64,000 nt of DNA, taken from the NCBI RefSeq assembly GCF_001752395.1, contig NZ_MKEK01000001.1, positions 1,611,259 through 1,675,258 on the forward strand, given 5' to 3'. The DNA comes from Rheinheimera salexigens. Its GTDB lineage: Bacteria > Pseudomonadota > Gammaproteobacteria > Enterobacterales > Alteromonadaceae. The position numbers and the translations under genes are program-made. The notes under the pieces were generated by a model that had not been told where the DNA came from, did not search any database, and saw only the letters and a program-made list of their open reading frames with translations. Position 1 is the first letter of the stretch. Every line of letters starts with the position of its first letter. Shown here piece by piece: positions 59,808 to 64,000 of this stretch.

Positions 59808-61157
59808 TTGCCTAATTTAACCGTTGCCAAATTTGGTGGCAGTAGCGTCGCTAATTATACTGCTATGTCACGCTGCGCCGATATTGTTTTAAGTCAACCT
59901 GCTATTCGCGTAGTTGTGGTTAGCGCCTGTACAGGCGTGACTAATTTGTTAGTGGATATTACCCAGTTTTCCAGTGTGGACGCACGTTTATCTGCTTACA
60001 GCGGTATTGAAAATATTACCTTTGCTGTTATTGCCAAGTTAAAACAAACTGATGGTGTAATGGCAAGTACTCAAGCATTATTACAGCGCTTAAAACACCT
60101 AGTTGAACAGCATGATCATGTGTATTCAGCGGCAGAAAAAGATGAAATAGTGTCTTTTGGTGAGCGTTTAAGTTCAGTTTTATTTAGTCAAGTTTTGCTT
60201 GAACGGAATATTGCCGCTTGCTGTTTTGATGTCAGGCAAGTCATGCGTACTGATAGCCATTTTGGTAAAGCCGAGCCTAATATCAAAGCCATAAAAGTAC
60301 TCTGTTTAGAAAAGCTTACGCCTTTATTAGCCGAGTCAGTCGTGGTTACTCAGGGCTTTGTTGGCGCCAATGAATTAGACCAAACAACGACCTTAGGCCG
60401 AGGCGGCTCAGATTATAGTGCGGCTTTATTAGCCGAGGCGTTAGCTGCGGATGTAGTACAAATTTGGACCGATGTCGTTGGCATTTTCACCACTGATCCG
60501 CGTTTAACCGAACATGCCCGCTGTATTAAAGAAATAAGCTTTGATGAAGCCGCAGAAATGGCAACCTTTGGCGCTAGGGTAATTCATCCGGCCACTTTGT
60601 TGCCTGCAATACGGCAAAATATAGCAGTGTTTGTAGGATCTAGTCGGGAGCCTGAATCCGGTGGAACCTGGATTGCTAAAGAGGTTGCTGAACGACCAGC
60701 ATACCGGGCGATAGCGCTACGAAAATCGCAAACCCTGATCACTTTAAAAAGCCCTGAGATGCTGCACGCAGCTGGTTTTTTAACTCGTGTATTTGATATT
60801 TTGAGTCGGCATGAAATATCTATCGATTTAGTAACCACCTCTGAGATAAGTGTCGCGTTAACCTTAGACCAAGGTGGAATGACAACGGCGTTTAGTTCCG
60901 ATATTGATTTAGCATTATTTGAACTAGAAAAGTTTTGTGATGTAACAGTCGAGCGCGGTTTAAGTTTAGTGGCGGTAATTGGCAATCATTTACATAGCAA
61001 CCAAGGTGTAACCGGCGAGCTATTTAATACCTTAGAGCGGATAAATATGCGCTTAATTTGCCATGGTGCCTCTAAACATAATTTATGTTTTTTAGTTCAA
61101 GATACTGAAGCGGTAGATGTAGTAAAACAGTTACACCAAAGTTTATTTGCCGCTTAA
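59808..61157 (+). CDS. lysC: lysine-sensitive aspartate kinase III
   Basis: First enzyme of lysine, methionine and threonine synthesis, phosphorylating aspartate. At 449 residues it has VAKFGGSSVANYTAM, FGERLSSVLFS, TLGRGGSDYSAALLAEAL and C-terminal ACT domains for lysine feedback (FLTRVFDILSRHEISIDLVT). It starts with TTG at 59808, supported by AAGGAGAG; there is no ATG nearby in frame. The lysine riboswitch upstream and the ACT domains give two layers of lysine control. Confidence 0.95.
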   Translation: MPNLTVAKFGGSSVANYTAMSRCADIVLSQPAIRVVVVSACTGVTNLLVDITQFSSVDARLSAYSGIENITFAVIAKLKQTDGVMASTQALLQRLKHLVEQHDHVYSAAEKDEIVSFGERLSSVLFSQVLLERNIAACCFDVRQVMRTDSHFGKAEPNIKAIKVLCLEKLTPLLAESVVVTQGFVGANELDQTTTLGRGGSDYSAALLAEALAADVVQIWTDVVGIFTTDPRLTEHARCIKEISFDEAAEMATFGARVIHPATLLPAIRQNIAVFVGSSREPESGGTWIAKEVAERPAYRAIALRKSQTLITLKSPEMLHAAGFLTRVFDILSRHEISIDLVTTSEISVALTLDQGGMTTAFSSDIDLALFELEKFCDVTVERGLSLVAVIGNHLHSNQGVTGELFNTLERINMRLICHGASKHNLCFLVQDTEAVDVVKQLHQSLFAA

Positions 61158-61177
61158 TAGCTTTTGCCCCTAGTAAT

Positions 61178-61213
61178 CTACAGAACCTAGCGATTTAGCG
61201 TTAGGTTCTGTAG
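61178..61213. terminator. hairpin between convergent lysC and prsR
   Basis: Perfect 12-bp arms (ctacagaaccta / taggttctgtag) with a 12-base loop. No long T run on either side, so it may only slow or end transcription weakly. Confidence 0.55.
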
Positions 61214-61230
61214 AGTATGGTTGAAGTGGT

Positions 61231-62592
61231 TTATTGCTGGGTTTCGCTTTCAGTTGTACGTAAGTCGAGTAATTTATATTTTTCAATTAAAGCGTATAAA
61301 GTGGGTCTGGTAACACCTAAAATATCTGCAGTTTTAGACAGATTTCCGCTAGCTAAAGAATGGGCATGACGAATCGCTTGGCTTTCTGCTTGCTCTCTTA
61401 CCATCCGCAAGGTAGCTGTTTTACTGCTTTGTGCTGTTAAGCCTAAGTCTTCTGCCGAGATTTGTTTACTATCAGCTAAAATAACAGCTGATTTTAGTTT
61501 GTTTTGTAACTCTCGAATATTACCAGGCCAACTATGTTGCATCATGGCTTGCATTGCACAATCACTAAATCCTTGAATTTTACTATTAAACTCATCATTA
61601 AAGCGGTGTAGTAAGGCTTTGGCAATAACAATAATATCGTGCCCGCGATCACGTAGTGGCGGGATCACTAGAGTGATTTCACTAATACGATAGTATAAAT
61701 CTTCACGAAAACTCTGCTCGGCTACCATCTCGGATAAATTACGGTGAGTGGCACAAATAACTCGGACATCGACTTCTATTTCTTGACGGCCACCGATACG
61801 TTCAATAACACGCTCTTGTAAAAAGCGTAACATTTTAGCTTGTAAACTAAGCGGCATATCACCAATTTCATCCAACAATAAGGTGCCGCCATTGGCGCAT
61901 TCTATTTTACCTAGAGTCGTTTTATTGGCGCCAGTAAAGGCACCCCGTTCATAACCAAATAATTCACTTTCTAGCAGGTTTTCAGGAATAGAAGCACAGT
62001 TAATCGCCACAAAAGGCTTTTTGACTCTTGGGCTTTGTTTGTGAATGGCGCGGGCAAATACTTCTTTACCGGTGCCACTTTCACCCAGTAATAAGGTGGT
62101 GATTTCAGTTGGAGCAATTTTCTCTACTGTGCGGCAGGCTTTAATCATGGCATCACTATTGCCAATTATTTCTTGCGCGGCAACGTTACTACTGCGTAAG
62201 GCACGATTCTCAGCCTCTAGTTGCGCTAGTTTAAAGGCACGATTTAATGTCACATTTAGGACGTCAGCATCTATTGGTTTTTGATAATAATCATAAGCAC
62301 CTAAAGCTATAGCTTTAAGGGCATGACTATTATCGGTGTTACCGGTAATAACGATGACTTTACAATTAGGATTAAAGTTTAAAATATCGTTTAAACAGGC
62401 TAAGCCTTCAGTAGCATTTGCTTCATCTGGTGGTAGGCCTAAATCGAGGGTGACAACATCAGGTTCATAGCGCCTAAGTTGAGTGAGTGCTGATTGTCTA
62501 TCTTGGGCAAACACCAACTCAAATTCAGATAAACTCCATTTTAGTTGTTTTTGAATACCAATATCGTCTTCTATGACTAGTATCGTTTTCAT
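61231..62592 (-). CDS. prsR: PEP-CTERM-box sigma-54 response regulator PrsR
   Basis: NtrC-type regulator of 453 residues. The receiver domain has the phosphorylated Asp 50 (TLDLGLPP); the AAA+ domain has Walker A GESGTGKE at 170-177 and the sigma-54 contact motif GAFTGA; the end is a Fis-type HTH (NLSKTADILGVTRPTLYALI). The receiver text matches PrsR of exosortase (XrtA) systems. It lies 33 bases after prsK on the same strand, so the two form one operon. Expected targets are genes of PEP-CTERM proteins and exopolysaccharide. Confidence 0.92.
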   Translation of the reverse strand: MKTILVIEDDIGIQKQLKWSLSEFELVFAQDRQSALTQLRRYEPDVVTLDLGLPPDEANATEGLACLNDILNFNPNCKVIVITGNTDNSHALKAIALGAYDYYQKPIDADVLNVTLNRAFKLAQLEAENRALRSSNVAAQEIIGNSDAMIKACRTVEKIAPTEITTLLLGESGTGKEVFARAIHKQSPRVKKPFVAINCASIPENLLESELFGYERGAFTGANKTTLGKIECANGGTLLLDEIGDMPLSLQAKMLRFLQERVIERIGGRQEIEVDVRVICATHRNLSEMVAEQSFREDLYYRISEITLVIPPLRDRGHDIIVIAKALLHRFNDEFNSKIQGFSDCAMQAMMQHSWPGNIRELQNKLKSAVILADSKQISAEDLGLTAQSSKTATLRMVREQAESQAIRHAHSLASGNLSKTADILGVTRPTLYALIEKYKLLDLRTTESETQQ

Positions 62593-62625
62593 CTAACCGT
62601 CCTTGTAATAACAACTATACAGTAG

Positions 62626-64000
62626 TTAGTGTAATGGAAGCATTAAGGTAAAAGTAGTTCCCACTGCTAAAGTGCTGCTGACTAATAATTCGCCCTGATG
62701 CTGAGCAGCAAATTGTTGCGCATCATAAGCACCAACGCCCATGCCAGAGTTTCCTTTGGTTGAATCAAAGGGTTTAAATAAACGTAAGCGAATAAACTCT
62801 TCTGACATACCATAGCCTGTATCGCTAATACTAATTATGGCATGGTTTTTTTTAACTGCCAAAGTGACCTGTACTTCACCTTGCTCTTCAGTAGCATGCT
62901 GAGCATTATCAATTAAATGATATATCACACTGGCAAAGCGTTCTTTATTTAATGATAGCTGAACTTCAGCCGTTGCCGTAAATGACGGTAGGGGCAACTT
63001 AGTAGCACAACGTTCACTGACAACTTGGCTAATAACAGTATTGACGCTAAAAATGCTATCTTCACTTGATTGGCTTCGTTTAGAGCTAAGTTGTTGTAAC
63101 ATATTATTTAAGCGCAGTTGCATAGCCGCTAACGTGGTGAAACTATCATCAATAAATTCAGGATTATGACGATGTTTAATACTGTTTTTTAACAGTAAAT
63201 CGAGTTGAGCTTTAACATTTTTTAAGTCGTGGACAACAAAGGCAGACATACGACTAAAGGCGGCAAATTGCGCATTTTCACTCAGCGTTTCACTGGCTTG
63301 CATTAACAGTAAATAACTACCTACTTGCTCAGAAACCAGCATTAAAAAATCGCGTAACTCCCAGTTTAAATTCAGTTGGTTTACATCTGGCGCATTGAGT
63401 AAACATAAGCCCCATAATTCGCCTTCTGACTGTATAGGTATGGCTAATTGGGCGTCAATAGTCTTTCTATTACTAAGTTGCTGCACAAACGCATCAGCAG
63501 GATCTTGTAAATCGACTAACCAGTATTTATCGGCAAATGTGGCGGCATAACGAGTAATAAGTTGAGTTTCGGCGGTATTAAGTTCAGCCCGTTCGTAGCG
63601 CGCTAAGGGGATGAAGTTTTGACCTTGGGTATAACGAATAATGCAACCGCGGCTATAGCCAATAGTATCTAGCCAAGCTTTTAGAATTGTTTGGTATTGA
63701 TCGGGTTGGCTTATATCTATTTGGCGTAAATGTCGTGTTAGCTCTAGCCATTTTTGGCGGTAATCAAACTTATTGGCAAAAAAGTGTTTTTCAATGTAAA
63801 CCCTAAGTTGGCGACGAACAGCACCAGAAAATAACAATACCGCCAACATGGCAAAACCGAGTACTAAGAATGTCGCTTGGATTAAATGTGACCACTGGCC
63901 ACCAATATAACGGATATAAAAGCCTGCGATGGCAATTAAGCTTAAGTAAACACCTGCAGCAAACACCAACGAGCTTTGTAGCACAATATCGCGAGAAATA
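62626..64000 (-). CDS. prsK: PEP-CTERM system histidine kinase PrsK, N-terminus cut by window edge
   Basis: Membrane sensor kinase; 457 codons are present and the frame is open at the window edge (ISRDIVLQSS before the first internal GTG), so the start lies outside. Visible are two membrane helices, a GAF domain (about 95-235 of the visible part), the phosphorylated His in AFVVHDLKNVKAQLDLLL, and the ATPase boxes IDNAQHA and ISDTGYGMSEEF. XrtA-linked PrsK proteins are near 680-700 residues, so about a third is missing. Partner of PrsR. Confidence 0.9.
   Translation of the reverse strand, partial: ISRDIVLQSSLVFAAGVYLSLIAIAGFYIRYIGGQWSHLIQATFLVLGFAMLAVLLFSGAVRRQLRVYIEKHFFANKFDYRQKWLELTRHLRQIDISQPDQYQTILKAWLDTIGYSRGCIIRYTQGQNFIPLARYERAELNTAETQLITRYAATFADKYWLVDLQDPADAFVQQLSNRKTIDAQLAIPIQSEGELWGLCLLNAPDVNQLNLNWELRDFLMLVSEQVGSYLLLMQASETLSENAQFAAFSRMSAFVVHDLKNVKAQLDLLLKNSIKHRHNPEFIDDSFTTLAAMQLRLNNMLQQLSSKRSQSSEDSIFSVNTVISQVVSERCATKLPLPSFTATAEVQLSLNKERFASVIYHLIDNAQHATEEQGEVQVTLAVKKNHAIISISDTGYGMSEEFIRLRLFKPFDSTKGNSGMGVGAYDAQQFAAQHQGELLVSSTLAVGTTFTLMLPLH

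Overview
The window looks like the chromosome of an Alteromonadales-type gammaproteobacterium, possibly near Rheinheimera, Alishewanella or Arsukibacterium. The support is gene content: an astC-astA-DUF1338 arginine locus, pabB-nudL-sdaA synteny as in Escherichia coli, ydbH-ynbE-ydbL, DUF3718 and DUF1840 proteins, a cstA/CC-star/ArsA operon, and a PrsK/PrsR regulator pair with a PEP-CTERM protein, which implies an exosortase elsewhere. No phage, IS element, CRISPR array, tRNA or rRNA was seen. The genus is inference.

Layout. 1-8.7 kb: a partial M1 aminopeptidase, a DUF2254 membrane protein, a PAS/GGDEF/EAL protein with a broken GGDEF site, an Fe-S type uracil-DNA glycosylase, an MliC-like lipoprotein and radD. 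8.7-14.4 kb: a PEP-CTERM protein in an AT-rich patch, a GNAT enzyme, a four-gene operon of a minimal J-domain protein with three proteins I do not recognise, and a secreted beta-propeller. 14.6-23 kb: HiPIP, sdaA, nudL, pabB, class I fumarase, an S9 peptidase and a DsbA-like oxidoreductase. 23.3-31.2 kb: a catabolic cluster (porin, M20 amidohydrolase, BCCT transporter, M24 hydrolase, YheO-type regulator, RidA, diaminopropionate ammonia-lyase). The transporter and the regulator each carry one frameshift. 31.4-40.1 kb: glutathione-dependent formaldehyde oxidation (frmA, fghA), a HIT protein, a 5'-nucleotidase lipoprotein, an Lrp/AsnC regulator and astC-astA-DUF1338 without astD. 40.2-47.4 kb: a VCBS-repeat protein, a large PD40-amidohydrolase, MgtC/SapB and a CPA2 antiporter. 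47.5-53 kb: a DUF3718 protein behind a c-di-GMP-I riboswitch, glpK, DUF1840, and the overlapping cstA, CC-star and ArsA-like genes. 53.2-61.2 kb: ydbH-ynbE-ydbL, an M28 peptidase, two small unknowns, and lysC behind a lysine riboswitch. 61.2-64 kb: prsR and the 3' part of prsK.

How the genes connect. The 23-31 kb cluster reads as import and hydrolysis of an unknown N-substituted compound to 2,3-diaminopropionate. DpaL would split this to pyruvate and ammonia, with RidA clearing the aminoacrylate intermediate. Two perfect 12-bp palindromes in the divergent promoter region are candidate operators. Cyclic di-GMP appears twice, as a turnover protein and as a riboswitch ligand. The strongest leads for undescribed biology are the J-domain operon, the diaminopropionate-linked cluster, the riboswitch-controlled DUF3718 gene and the cstA/CC-star/ArsA operon.
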